From: Thermoanaerobaculia bacterium
Lineage (GTDB): Bacteria > Acidobacteriota > Thermoanaerobaculia > Gp7-AA8
Assembly (NCBI GenBank): GCA_017883205.1
Contig: JADGNZ010000004.1
Coordinates: forward strand, 124,001-188,000
Length of the DNA stretch: 64,000 nucleotides
Direction of reading: 5' to 3'
In this document: positions 1 through 7,562 of the stretch, in pieces
Numbering within the stretch: the stretch's first letter is position 1
How the letters are laid out: each line of letters begins with the position of its first letter
Position numbers and translations under genes: made by a program
Notes under the pieces: model-generated
Seen by the model: only the letters and a program-made list of their open reading frames with translations
The model's database searches: none
What the model was told of the DNA's origin: nothing

Positions 1-81
1 CGCCGTTCAGTTGTCACCGACGCCGTCCGCAGACGGGCCGATGCTGACGATAGGAAGAACCGCGAACTTCAGGAGGGCACC

Positions 82-984
82 ATGCGCGATCTCGAAATCA
101 AACGAATTCTCGTCCCGACCGATCTCAGCGAGCAGTCGATCGTCTCGCTGCAATATGCGCGGTTTTTCGCGGAGCGATTCTCCTCGTCGCTGACGCTGCT
201 CTACGTCGATCCGCTGGTCTTCCCGATCAGCGATGCCGGCGCCGACATTCCGCTCTACATCGCCACGACACCCGCTCACATCGCGAAGCTGGAAAAAGAG
301 GTGCGCACCTATGCCGATGCCGCACTCCTCGGGTATCCCTACGACGTCGCCGCAGCCGTCGGCGAGCCGGTGCCGACGATCGTTCGTGAGGAACAGGAGC
401 GCGCGGCCGACCTCGTGATCATGGCCACACACGGACTCCGCGGCTGGCGCCGTCTCGTCCTCGGCTCGGTCACGGAAGGAGTGCTGCGCGGAGGCGACAG
501 TCCGGTGCTGAGCGTCAGCCGAAGCGGTGAGCGTCTTCGTACTCCCGACCCGGTGAAGAAGATTCTCTGCCCGATCAACTTCACGGAGACGGCGCGTGCA
601 TCGCTCGAATACGCGTCCCATCTCGCTGCCACCTTCGACTGTGAGCTGATCGTTGTTCACGTCGTCGAGGAGGATGTCAAGGCGAAGCCGGTTGCAGCAG
701 GCGGTATTCGAAGCTGGATCGATCCTGCCATCCAGAACCGATGCAGTTTCCGCGAGATCGTGCAACGCGGCGGCGCCGCCGAGCGCGTTCTCGACTGCGC
801 CGAGGACCTTGGCGCAGATCTGATCGTCATCGGCGCGCAACACAAACGCTTCCGCGACGAGACCGTGATCGGAACGACAACCGAGCGCCTGGTCCGCTTC
901 GCGCGGGTGCCAGTGTTGTCGGTGCCGCGGCGAGTGGAAGTGAAGAAGACGCGTGAAGAGGTGTTGGCGGCGCACGTGTACTAG
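82..984 (+). CDS. Universal stress protein, tandem UspA domains
   Basis: Two UspA-type domains in one 300-residue chain. Domain 1 starts with IKRILVPTDLSE and domain 2 (about residue 155) with VKKILCPINFTE, the usual first strand and nucleotide-contacting Asp/Asn region. The nucleotide-binding loop G-x2-G-x9-G-S is imperfect in domain 1 (ATHG instead of GTHG) and altered in domain 2 (GAQH, then GTT), so ATP binding may be partial. No signal peptide, so cytoplasmic. The ATG follows a clear AGGAGG ribosome-binding site at 71-76. A second tandem USP lies at 2109-2999 in the opposite direction. Such proteins usually respond to energy or oxygen stress, which fits the nearby Crp/Fnr genes; the exact role is unknown. 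Confidence 0.93.
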   Translation: MRDLEIKRILVPTDLSEQSIVSLQYARFFAERFSSSLTLLYVDPLVFPISDAGADIPLYIATTPAHIAKLEKEVRTYADAALLGYPYDVAAAVGEPVPTIVREEQERAADLVIMATHGLRGWRRLVLGSVTEGVLRGGDSPVLSVSRSGERLRTPDPVKKILCPINFTETARASLEYASHLAATFDCELIVVHVVEEDVKAKPVAAGGIRSWIDPAIQNRCSFREIVQRGGAAERVLDCAEDLGADLIVIGAQHKRFRDETVIGTTTERLVRFARVPVLSVPRRVEVKKTREEVLAAHVY

Positions 985-1050
985 GCGCTTTCGTTGATCG
1001 CCATGTTTGTTGACGACCGGTCGTCGTTGGTCCGTGAAGGTCCCCCTCCA

Positions 1051-1632
1051 TCACGTACTCTCGGACGTCGACGAACCCTCGTCCTCAGGATCTGCGGTGG
1101 GCGCCGAAGCCGGCGGCGAGGCGGGGGCCGGCGCGGCTTTCCTGCGGCGCCTGAAGCTCTTTAGCCGCGTGACCTCCTCCACATACGGCACGAGGATGGC
1201 GTTGGCCGGATCGCGCGCCAACCGCGTCCCGATGCTGTGCGCCTGCGAGGCGATGAACGCCAGGCGATGGCGGCGCATGAGGTTCGCGCCGGAGACGCCG
1301 TTCAGCATCATCCGCAGTTCGTCCTCGACCGCCGTCCAGCGGTTGGACTCGTCGGCCAACTGACGTACCTCCTCGGCCGGCTGGCCGACAGCCTGGGAGA
1401 CGATGTCCAGCGCGCCGATTGCGTTGATCGAGGCCTGCAAGACAGGATTGGATGTGCGTATGCCGTTGCGCAGCGCTGTACGCTGCGCAGCCGTCAGCGG
1501 CGTCATTTCGCTGATCCGCGCGCGTATGGCCCGCAAACCATCCACTACCTCGTCGGGCGTCATTGGCGGCGCCGCCTCCGGGAGGTCCTCAGCAGCAGAT
1601 CGATGTGTGCTTGTCTCCTGATCGGTTCTCAT
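1051..1632 (-). CDS. Orphan protein, paralogue of 55069-55638
   Basis: 193 residues, not recognised. The central part (about residues 25-160) is predicted helical and aligns without large gaps to the product of 55069-55638, at roughly 60% identity by eye. Shared blocks include QASIN, GALD-VSQAVGQPA, LNGV-GANL-RR and LARDPAN. The C-terminal tail is basic and then rich in Ala, Pro and Ser, so probably disordered. There is no signal peptide or membrane segment. No good ribosome-binding site precedes the ATG; the start is chosen because the N-termini of both paralogues line up. A 21-bp tandem repeat array sits 46 bases or more upstream of the start, as a 22-bp array does for the paralogue. Confidence 0.8.
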   Translation of the reverse strand: MRTDQETSTHRSAAEDLPEAAPPMTPDEVVDGLRAIRARISEMTPLTAAQRTALRNGIRTSNPVLQASINAIGALDIVSQAVGQPAEEVRQLADESNRWTAVEDELRMMLNGVSGANLMRRHRLAFIASQAHSIGTRLARDPANAILVPYVEEVTRLKSFRRRRKAAPAPASPPASAPTADPEDEGSSTSEST

Positions 1633-1677
1633 ACCGGTTTAGACGGGCGAGAAATCGGAAGGTTACGGCGAGCACCG

Positions 1678-1879
1678 GTGCACAGGAGCTGTGTCGCCGC
1701 GTACACACGCTGTGTCGCCAGGCACACGAGCCATGTAGCTGCGGACGCGAGCCGTGTCGATGCCTACACGAGCGGTGTTGACGTGTACACGAGCCGTGTT
1801 GCCGCGTACACGAGCTGTGTCACCGTATACACAAGCTGTGTCGCCATCTACACGAGCCGTGTCACCGGGTGCGATAGCG
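1678..1879. repeat. Minisatellite 1, 21-bp unit, about nine copies
   Basis: Nine imperfect 21-bp units run from 1691 to 1879, with a partial unit before them. A typical unit is GTGTCGCCGCGTACACGAGC plus one base. Each unit carries a small GTGT...ACAC inverted repeat. Because 21 is divisible by three the array stays open in several frames, but nothing suggests it is translated. It lies on the 5' side of the gene at 1051-1632. Confidence 0.9.
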
Positions 1880-1884
1880 TGTTA

Positions 1885-2001
1885 GCGAAGCAGCGGTGTC
1901 AGACCTTCGTTCGTTCGGCGCTCGTAACCTATTGAACGATCATGACTTGCGATCTCCGCAACCGGCGATTGCATCGGAGTGGTAGTTATTCGCAGATCGA
2001 A
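1885..2001. repeat. Dispersed 117-bp repeat, copy 1
   Basis: This segment, beginning GCGAAGCAGCGGTGTCAGAC, recurs at 60819-60935 in the same orientation with about 90% identity by eye. It encodes nothing recognisable. Its first part contains the GGTGTCAGACC core, close to the GGGGTCAGAC ends of the hairpins at 28955 and 56079. Confidence 0.85.
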
Positions 2002-2010
2002 CGTTAAGAG

Positions 2011-2081
2011 ACCGTTTCACGCGGAGACGCGGAGCACGCAGAGGAAACCTCCGCGACCTCCGCGTCTCCGCGTGAAACGGT
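2011..2081. repeat. Intergenic hairpin repeat, CACGCGGAGACGCGGAG type
   Basis: A perfect 24-bp inverted repeat (2011-2034 with 2058-2081) around a 23-base loop. It sits just after the stop of the minus-strand gene ending at 2109, so it can act as a transcription stop. Related hairpins lie at 10372-10438 and 13462-13532, each also directly after a gene. Confidence 0.85.
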
Positions 2082-2108
2082 TCCAGGGGAGAGGCGCTCC
2101 GACACAAA

Positions 2109-2999
2109 CTACGCCGCGACCGCCTTCGCCGCCGTCTCTTTCCGGATCACCGTCATCACCGCGTGCTTGGCGTAGCGGGTGATCCGCTCGGTGGTTGTGC
2201 CGGCGACGGTGGTGTCGGCGAAGCGTCGGTGTTGGGCGCCGATTACCAGGAGGTCGGCGTCGATCTGATCGGCCACCGCTAGCACTGCGGCCGCTGCGTC
2301 GCCGTGAACAACGACTTCGCTGTAGCGGGTGTTGGCCCGGACCAGCGGGTTGACCCAGGCTCGGAACTCGTTCTGCACGCCCGATGAGATCTGCGGCTCG
2401 CTTCCTTCGCAGACGTGCATCACGACGAGCTGGGCATCGAACGTTTTCGCGAGGCCGCTGGCCTTTTCCAGCGCCGACCGCGCGATCTCCGTGAAGTTGA
2501 CCGGACAGAGGATGGTGTGAATGCCGGCGCGCGCATCCGGCCGGAACTTCGATGGATTGACGGTGAGGACGGGTACGTCGGTTTCGCGGAGCACGTACTC
2601 GGCAACGGAGCCGAGCAGGGCGCGGCGAATCCCCCGGCGTCCGTGTGTGCCCATGATGATCAGATCGGCGTTGATGTCGCGGGCGGTTTGCACGATCGCG
2701 GTTTCCGGCGCGTCATCAACGAAGAGCGTATTGGCGTCCGGCGCGTGTGAGGCCGCATAGTCGACAAGGCGCTGCAGCAACGCCTTTTTGGCGTCCGACA
2801 CGTTCTCAAAGTAATAACCGATCGGATGCTCCTCGGCAAGCCAGGAGATTTCGCCCGCATACAAGAACGTCAGTTTCGCACCGAGCTTCTCGCGGAAGAG
2901 GAGCGCGTAGCGCAGCGCCAGATCGCCGAAAGTGCTCAGGTCAGTCGGTACCAGGATGCGCATCGCACGGTCAGAGCTGCCGGATTTTTGCGTGAACAT
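2109..2999 (-). CDS. Universal stress protein, tandem UspA domains
   Basis: 296 residues with two UspA domains, starting MRILVPTDLST and IHTILCPVNFTE. Domain 1 has an intact nucleotide loop, MGTHGRRGIRRALLGS (G-x2-G-x9-G-S); domain 2 has GAQH in place of the first part, as in the protein at 82-984. The start at 2999 is chosen because GGAGGG lies seven to twelve bases upstream; a longer reading frame exists but would run into the next gene. The cyclic-nucleotide-type sensor gene lies 188 bases upstream on the same strand, and the two could share a transcript. Likely a cytoplasmic stress protein. Confidence 0.92.
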   Translation of the reverse strand: MFTQKSGSSDRAMRILVPTDLSTFGDLALRYALLFREKLGAKLTFLYAGEISWLAEEHPIGYYFENVSDAKKALLQRLVDYAASHAPDANTLFVDDAPETAIVQTARDINADLIIMGTHGRRGIRRALLGSVAEYVLRETDVPVLTVNPSKFRPDARAGIHTILCPVNFTEIARSALEKASGLAKTFDAQLVVMHVCEGSEPQISSGVQNEFRAWVNPLVRANTRYSEVVVHGDAAAAVLAVADQIDADLLVIGAQHRRFADTTVAGTTTERITRYAKHAVMTVIRKETAAKAVAA

Positions 3000-3187
3000 G
3001 TCGGAGCCCTCCATCAGCAAGATCTTCGCTCCTCGATGACGATGGGGCGGTGATCGCTGGATGGTCCGGTGGTGACGCTGAACACTCGGGAGGCGAAGCG
3101 AGGGCGGTGGCCCGGGCTGAGCTCGAGAAGGTCGAGCTCGTTGCGTCCCCGCGTTGCGCGGGGACGCTGAAGGTCGCGGCTGGACGC

Positions 3188-3613
3188 TTACGTGCGCACG
3201 AACCCGGCGTGGCGCAGGGACTCGTACGAGGCGTGAATGTCCTGACTGAGCAGGCGGAGAACCGTGAGCCAGAGATCCGGACTTGCGTCGAGCATCTGCG
3301 TGAACGATTCCTTGTCGATGAATCCGAGCCTGCATCCCGTGACCACGCGGGCGGTGTAGTCATGCGGGCGGCAGGAGACGACCGAATCGAGTCCCAGAAT
3401 CTCGCCGACGGCTGCCGAGCGAGCGGGCTTCAGCTCGCGAGTACGCCCCTGGAAAAGGAGATCGATTGATCCCGAATGAACGACATAGATGCCACGCGGC
3501 TGGTCGCCCTCTTGAAAAAGGATGGTGCCTGCCGGTTGGAGTTGGAGCGTTTCACGTTCCGCCAGTGCATCTTCGAGAGTCAGCCGCCGAGTTGCGATTT
3601 CAGTAATCATCAC
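3188..3613 (-). CDS. Stand-alone cyclic-nucleotide-binding-fold protein
   Basis: 141 residues made almost only of a cNMP-binding beta-roll: LQPAGTILFQEGDQPRGIYVV, then VGEILGLDS and a C-terminal helix. The Crp-type helix-turn-helix is absent, so this is a sensor or adaptor domain without DNA binding. The phosphate-binding cassette of true cAMP receptors (GE-x-A/S-L plus R) is only partly present, so the ligand is uncertain. It lies between the stress protein (2109-2999) and a full-length Crp/Fnr regulator (3819-4535), all on the minus strand. It might bind a ligand for, or heterodimerise with, those regulators; that is inference. Confidence 0.8.
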   Translation of the reverse strand: MMITEIATRRLTLEDALAERETLQLQPAGTILFQEGDQPRGIYVVHSGSIDLLFQGRTRELKPARSAAVGEILGLDSVVSCRPHDYTARVVTGCRLGFIDKESFTQMLDASPDLWLTVLRLLSQDIHASYESLRHAGFVRT

Positions 3614-3679
3614 AGGTCACCCCGTGGAGCACGGTAGACGTGCATCGAAAGAGCTGCTGTGATGCTTGCTACCTGAACC

Positions 3680-3703
3680 CGTGATTTGTGAACAATTGCA
3701 TAA
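3680..3703 (-). promoter_or_regulatory. Possible Crp/Fnr half-palindrome
   Basis: TTTGTGAACAATTGCATAAA lies about 70 bases upstream of the sensor gene at 3188-3613. It has one good TGTGA half-site, six spacer bases and a poor second half (GCATA). Weak evidence, noted because better sites occur nearby. Confidence 0.3.
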
Positions 3704-3726
3704 AGAGTTCATGAAGAGTGGAGGGC

Positions 3727-3822
3727 AGAGATCAGAGATCGGAGATCAGATAAAGGAGATCGGAGATCAGGGACGATGTTTGTCTCTGATCTCTTCATCT
3801 CTGATCTCTGATCTCTTCTTAG
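3727..3822. repeat. GATC-rich GAGATCAGA hairpin 1
   Basis: An AGAGATC-rich arm is followed by a CTGATCTCT-rich arm, forming a long imperfect hairpin with about eight GATC tetramers. It lies at the 3' end of the Crp/Fnr gene ending at 3819 and probably serves as its terminator. Two relatives flank the other Crp/Fnr gene. Confidence 0.85.
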
Positions 3823-4535
3823 ATGCTGACCATTGCTTCGAGCGCGGGCACCTGAAGGAACATGCTCGATCCTTTGACTTCGATGATCTTCTTGCGCTTG
3901 AACTCGCTGAGCAGGCGCGTCACGGTCTCGCGCGTCGTGCCGATCATCTGGGCGATCTCTTCGTGCGTCAGGAGCACTTTCAGGCGGCTGCCCTTCGCGG
4001 TGGTCTCGCCCGTGCGGTTGGACCAGTCGAGGAAGAGACGCGCCAGTTTCTCGGAAGTGCTCTGCGAAAGGCCGAGGGCGCGGATCTCGCGTTGGGCCGA
4101 GTGGTACTTCGCGCTCAGTTGCTGTGCGGTGTGAAGGCAGGCTTCGGGGTGACTGTTCAGGAAGGCCATGAAGTCTTCCCGGCGGATGAAGTTCACCTGC
4201 GACGGTTCCAGCATTTCGGCGGAGACTTCGTAGGGCGTGCCGAGGATGCCGGCGCTGGCGCCGAGAACCTCGCCGGCTTCGGCGATCTTGACGATGAGGG
4301 TCTTGCCTTCGGCAGAGGACGTCGTCAGCTTCGCGCGGCCGCTGCAGATGATGAACACGCCTCGGGGCTGCTCCCCTTCGACGAACAGGACCGAGCCCTT
4401 CGGATAGACCGCCGTGAACTTGATCTCATCCATCCGCTTGATGGTCGCTGTGCCCATGTTGCAGAACTGGCGCTCGGAGCGGAAAGAGCATGACTCGCAG
4501 TGGTTCTGGGTGTCGATGTTGTAAGGGGTGTTCAT
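3819..4535 (-). CDS. Crp/Fnr-family transcription regulator with N-terminal Cys cluster
   Basis: 238 residues: an N-terminal Cys motif, a cNMP-type beta-roll (about 30-145) and a C-terminal Crp helix-turn-helix with LLTHEEIAQMIGTTRETVTR. Cysteines 13, 16 and 25 (CESC, then FC) form C-x2-C-x8-C, reminiscent of the iron-sulfur ligands of FNR. Two further Cys in the beta-roll (FIICSG, EACLH) are also present in the paralogue at 5635-6354. FNR's fourth ligand is not at the usual position. The start at 4535 is preceded by GGAGG seven bases upstream, and the N-terminus then matches the paralogue (MxTPYN). Probably an oxygen or nitric-oxide responsive regulator; cluster binding is inferred. Confidence 0.92.
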   Translation of the reverse strand: MNTPYNIDTQNHCESCSFRSERQFCNMGTATIKRMDEIKFTAVYPKGSVLFVEGEQPRGVFIICSGRAKLTTSSAEGKTLIVKIAEAGEVLGASAGILGTPYEVSAEMLEPSQVNFIRREDFMAFLNSHPEACLHTAQQLSAKYHSAQREIRALGLSQSTSEKLARLFLDWSNRTGETTAKGSRLKVLLTHEEIAQMIGTTRETVTRLLSEFKRKKIIEVKGSSMFLQVPALEAMVSI

Positions 4536-4572
4536 CGTTGCCTCCGTGTTGTTCGGTGTCGTCACCGTTGTG

Positions 4573-4588
4573 TGTAGTCAATATCACC
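4573..4588 (-). promoter_or_regulatory. Weak Crp/Fnr-like operator
   Basis: TGTAG-TCAATA-TCACC, seven of ten matches to TGTGA-N6-TCACA, 38 bases upstream of the Crp/Fnr start at 4535. It would allow autoregulation. Confidence 0.4.
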
Positions 4589-4653
4589 TCGTTTTGTGAC
4601 GAGCGCCCCACCCCGGGGGGTGGGAAGGCGAACATGGATAGGTGGGGTGGGGC

Positions 4654-4797
4654 AGAGATCAGAGAGAGGATCAGAGATCAGAGATCAGAGATCAGAGATC
4701 AGAGATCAGAGATCAAGAGATCAGAGATAAGAGAAAGAATCCTGATCTCTGATCTCTCGTCTCTGCTCCTGATCTCTTGTCTCTGATCTCTCCTTTC
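4654..4797. repeat. GATC-rich GAGATCAGA hairpin 2
   Basis: A run of nine-base AGAGATCAG units on one arm and CTGATCTCT units on the other, with 13 GATC sites counted by eye in about 140 bases. The stretch between the Crp/Fnr gene starting at 4535 and the next gene holds only this repeat and two operator-like sites. Confidence 0.9.
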
Positions 4798-4799
4798 AT

Positions 4800-4815
4800 C
4801 GTGATAGCGATCACA
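4800..4815 (+). promoter_or_regulatory. Crp/Fnr-like operator
   Basis: CGTGA-TAGCGA-TCACA, nine of ten matches to the TGTGA-N6-TCACA consensus, 57 bases before the ATG at 4872. Likely a binding site for one of the two adjacent Crp/Fnr proteins. Confidence 0.65.
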
Positions 4816-4871
4816 AGCGCTCGTGACTACCTGCACGGAGCGAATTGCATCTCCGCCCTAACCTTACGCCC

Positions 4872-5366
4872 ATGACGACGGGCGGCGGACCCACACGCTG
4901 GGAGGGGAGATTCAAACGACTGCGGACGATCGCCTTTTCGGCGCCGATCGTACTGATCGTAGCGCTGCACGCGGTCATTCTGCTCCGCCGCGTCGGCGAT
5001 GCATCGATCACGCGGCCGGTGGTTCTCGCGCAGTGGACGTTCGCTGCGGTGCTCCTGGCTGCGGCGCTGTTTGTCCGGCGCGCGTTGTCCCGCAACGGCG
5101 GCCGTCGCGCGGCGATCATCTTCTGGCTCTTCGTGGCCATTCTTCATCTGGCTCCGGCAGGCGAGCGCTATTTCAACATTCGTGAAGACGCAGCCTTGCT
5201 CGTCGAAGTGGGGCTGGTCGCCGTTCCTGCGATCGTGATTCTTGCGTCGCGCCAGGATTCCGGCGACGTTCCAACGCAATCGGGCTGGATTGGAATCGAC
5301 CTTCTTGCATTCGCACCCTTCAGCTCCGCGGTCTGCTTCGGCGACCGCGCTCCTCCTCGTTTCTGA
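4872..5366 (+). CDS. Small integral membrane protein between the two Crp/Fnr genes
   Basis: 164 residues, family not recognised. Four hydrophobic segments are visible: IAFSAPIVLIVALHAVILL near residue 22, VVLAQWTFAAVLLAAALFV, AAIIFWLFVAILHLA and VEVGLVAVPAIVIL. The last 35 residues look soluble and atypical and may be read-through of a decayed end. An upstream TTG at 4845 in the same frame is an alternative start. A good Crp/Fnr-type operator lies directly upstream, so the gene is probably in the regulon of its neighbours. It may be a membrane accessory of respiration, but nothing in the sequence proves this. Confidence 0.6.
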   Translation: MTTGGGPTRWEGRFKRLRTIAFSAPIVLIVALHAVILLRRVGDASITRPVVLAQWTFAAVLLAAALFVRRALSRNGGRRAAIIFWLFVAILHLAPAGERYFNIREDAALLVEVGLVAVPAIVILASRQDSGDVPTQSGWIGIDLLAFAPFSSAVCFGDRAPPRF

Positions 5367-5392
5367 ATCCTTCGATCCGCGACCCGCGCGAG

Positions 5393-5545
5393 GCAGAGAT
5401 CGGAGACGAAGAGATCAGGGACAAAGGTCGTCCCTGGTCTCTTATCTCTTGCAAACGGTAGAGATCAGAGACGAAGAGATCAGGACAGGGAAACGCTGAT
5501 CTCCAATCTCCAGTCTCCGATCTCTGCTTCCCGATCTCTGACTCA
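5393..5545. repeat. GATC-rich GAGATCAGA hairpins 3
   Basis: Two consecutive imperfect hairpins of the same family as those at 3727 and 4654, with about seven GATC sites. They lie after the small membrane gene and upstream of the second Crp/Fnr gene. Confidence 0.85.
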
Positions 5546-5549
5546 AGCA

Positions 5550-5565
5550 TGTGACATCCATCACT
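5550..5565 (+). promoter_or_regulatory. Crp/Fnr-like operator
   Basis: TGTGA-CATCCA-TCACT, nine of ten matches to the consensus, 69 bases upstream of the Crp/Fnr start at 5635. It suggests auto- or cross-regulation. Confidence 0.65.
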
Positions 5566-5634
5566 CGGAACGGTGAGATTGAGTGCCGACCTTGGCGACG
5601 AGCGCCTCTATATTCGGTGACGGGGATTTCTACC

Positions 5635-6354
5635 ATGCCGACACCGTACAACCTGAATGTTCACAATGACTGCTCCGAATGCGACGTGCGGGCGGGACGG
5701 ACCTTCTGCAATCTGGCGCCCGAAACGCTTGCGGAGCTCGACACCATCAAATTCACGGGGATCTACCCGAAAGGCTCGCTGCTCTTTGTGGAAGGCGAGC
5801 AGCCCCGAGGGGTCTTCCTGCTCTGCGCCGGCCGCGTGAAGCTCACGACGTCATCGTCGGAAGGCAAGACGCTGATCGTCAAGATCGCCGAGGTAGGCGA
5901 GGTACTTGGAGCGAGCGCCACGATCCTCGGCAAAGCCTACGAAGTTTCCGCTGAGACCATCGAGCCGTCCCAGTTGAACTTCATCAAGCGCGATGACTTC
6001 GTCCGCTTCCTCAGCTCGCACGTCGACGTCTGCATGCACACCGCGCAGCAGCTCAGCGAGAAGTATCAGTCCGCCCAGCGAGAGATCCGCTCCCTCGGCC
6101 TTTCGCAGACGACGTCGGAAAAGCTGGCCAGACTGCTGCTCGACTGGTGCAACAAGAACGGCGAACAGACGACCCGCGGGATCCGTCTCAGCGTTCTCCT
6201 GACGCACGAAGAAGTCGCCCAGATGATCGGAACGACCCGCGAGACCGTCACCCGCATCTTCAGCGACTTCAAGAAACGCCAGATCATCGAAGTCAAAGGC
6301 TCGAACATCTTCGTCCTGGCAAAGCCAAAGCTCGAAGCAATGATCGGCTCGTAG
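5635..6354 (+). CDS. Crp/Fnr-family transcription regulator, paralogue of 3819-4535
   Basis: 239 residues with the same architecture as the regulator at 3819-4535: N-terminal C13-x2-C16-x8-C25 (CSEC, then FC), a beta-roll with GIYPKGSLLFVEGEQPRGVF and the helix-turn-helix LTHEEVAQMIGTTRETVTR. The beta-roll Cys residues (LLCAG, DVCMH) are shared. The start MPTPYN at 5635 matches the paralogue; an upstream in-frame start would add an unrelated stretch covering the operator. The gene lies 169 bases upstream of a quinone methyltransferase, which fits redox control. The pair arose by duplication; whether they bind the same sites is not known. Confidence 0.92.
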   Translation: MPTPYNLNVHNDCSECDVRAGRTFCNLAPETLAELDTIKFTGIYPKGSLLFVEGEQPRGVFLLCAGRVKLTTSSSEGKTLIVKIAEVGEVLGASATILGKAYEVSAETIEPSQLNFIKRDDFVRFLSSHVDVCMHTAQQLSEKYQSAQREIRSLGLSQTTSEKLARLLLDWCNKNGEQTTRGIRLSVLLTHEEVAQMIGTTRETVTRIFSDFKKRQIIEVKGSNIFVLAKPKLEAMIGS

Positions 6355-6364
6355 CCTCGAAAAA

Positions 6365-6500
6365 CGTTCACCCAGCCGTTGGTAAGAGTTCCTGGCGTTG
6401 GGAACGCCGCCGTCTCGGCGGCTGGCCCGGCGGCGTCCTCGCCGCCGACCGGGTTGTCTTGCGCAAATTGGGCACGCAGTCCCTCAGCATCATCGATGGT
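6365..6500. repeat. GC-rich intergenic hairpins
   Basis: Nested inverted repeats such as GCCGCCGTCTCGGCGGC and GGCGGCGTCCTCGCCGCC after the Crp/Fnr gene. They can act as a terminator. No coding signal is visible before the ATG at 6524. Confidence 0.6.
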
Positions 6501-6523
6501 AACGTTCGCCGCCCAAGAAGCTC

Positions 6524-7306
6524 ATGGCCGACGACCGCCACCCATCCGCTGAGAACAGTCAACCGACAACCGACAACGCGTTGCCACCGCGCGCCAGCGC
6601 GGCGGCAACGCCATACACAGGTCCCGATCCAACCCGCATCAAAACCATGTTCGGCTCGATCGCCGCCCGTTACGACCGCGCGAACACCGTTCTCTCCGGC
6701 CCGGTCCATCACCTCTGGCGGCGCACAGCAGTGCGCTGGTCGGGCGTCGAACCCGGTGACGCAGTCCTCGACTGCGCGACCGGAACCGGCGATCTGGCGA
6801 TTGCATTCAAGAAGTCGGTGGGTCCGAACGGCCGCGTCGTCGGAACCGATTTCACTCCCGAGATGATCGATCTCGCCCGCATCAAGGCGCGAGACATCAC
6901 ATTCGAAGTCGCCGACGTGACCGCGTTGCCGTTCGACGACGACTCGTTCGATATCGCCAGCATCTCCTTCGGCATTCGCAACGTCGGCGATCCCGCGAAA
7001 GGCATCGCTGAGATGGCGCGCGTGGTTCGCCCCGGAGGACGCGTGATCGTGCTCGAGTTCGGACAGCCATCGAACAGGCTGGCCTCCGCGCTCTACGACT
7101 CCTACCGCCGCCACTTCCTCCCACGCCTCGGCGGCGCCGTAACCGGCGAGCGCGGCGCCTACGAATATCTCGAATCGTCCGCCGCGAAGTTTCCGTGTGG
7201 CGACGAGTTCGTAGCGATGATGAACCGCGCGGCGAGCTTCACATCGATCGATGTGAAACCGTTGACCTTCGGGATCGCGTACTTGTATCGCGGCGTGGTC
7301 TCGTAG
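6524..7306 (+). CDS. ubiE: Demethylmenaquinone/ubiquinone C-methyltransferase (UbiE/MenG family)
   Basis: 260 residues. The family signature MFGSIAARYDRANTVLSG is at about residues 42-59, followed by the S-adenosylmethionine-binding motif VLDCATGTGDLA and the second signature region with SISFGIRNV. The enzyme would methylate demethylmenaquinone to menaquinone in the cytoplasm with SAM as donor. The first 35 residues, rich in Ser, Thr and Pro, are longer than in most homologues, so translation may start later, for example near the conserved DPTRIKTMF. No other quinone genes are nearby. Its place beside the Crp/Fnr pair suggests respiratory control. Confidence 0.93.
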   Translation: MADDRHPSAENSQPTTDNALPPRASAAATPYTGPDPTRIKTMFGSIAARYDRANTVLSGPVHHLWRRTAVRWSGVEPGDAVLDCATGTGDLAIAFKKSVGPNGRVVGTDFTPEMIDLARIKARDITFEVADVTALPFDDDSFDIASISFGIRNVGDPAKGIAEMARVVRPGGRVIVLEFGQPSNRLASALYDSYRRHFLPRLGGAVTGERGAYEYLESSAAKFPCGDEFVAMMNRAASFTSIDVKPLTFGIAYLYRGVVS

Positions 7307-7487
7307 CGCGCCCAGTCGTAGCGCCGGCTTTCGTAGCGCCGTCGGCTCGACGGCTGTACCGCCGCCGGCCCGGCGGCGATTCTCGGATCTGCGCAGCGGC
7401 CGCAAGATCGCGCAGAACGAATCCACCAACTTCCGACGGGTTCGAGCACCGCAGCGAATTTCGATTCCAAGTCGCCGCCGAGCCGGC

Positions 7488-7562
7488 GGCGCTACGATCG
7501 ACGGCGCTACGATCGACGGCGCTACGATCGGCGGGGCTACCATCGAAGGCGCTACGATCGCC
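7488..7562. repeat. 15-bp direct repeat, five copies
   Basis: Five tandem units of GGCGCTACGATCGAC with few differences, ending at the stop codon of the peptidase gene. The rest of 7307-7487 holds related GTAGCGCCGGC motifs and small palindromes but no gene. Confidence 0.8.

Noticed and set aside
1237-1935. Plus-strand frame of 232 codons across the orphan gene and 21-bp array
   Set aside because: It is the shadow of the minus-strand gene at 1051-1632 extended by a repeat whose length is divisible by three.
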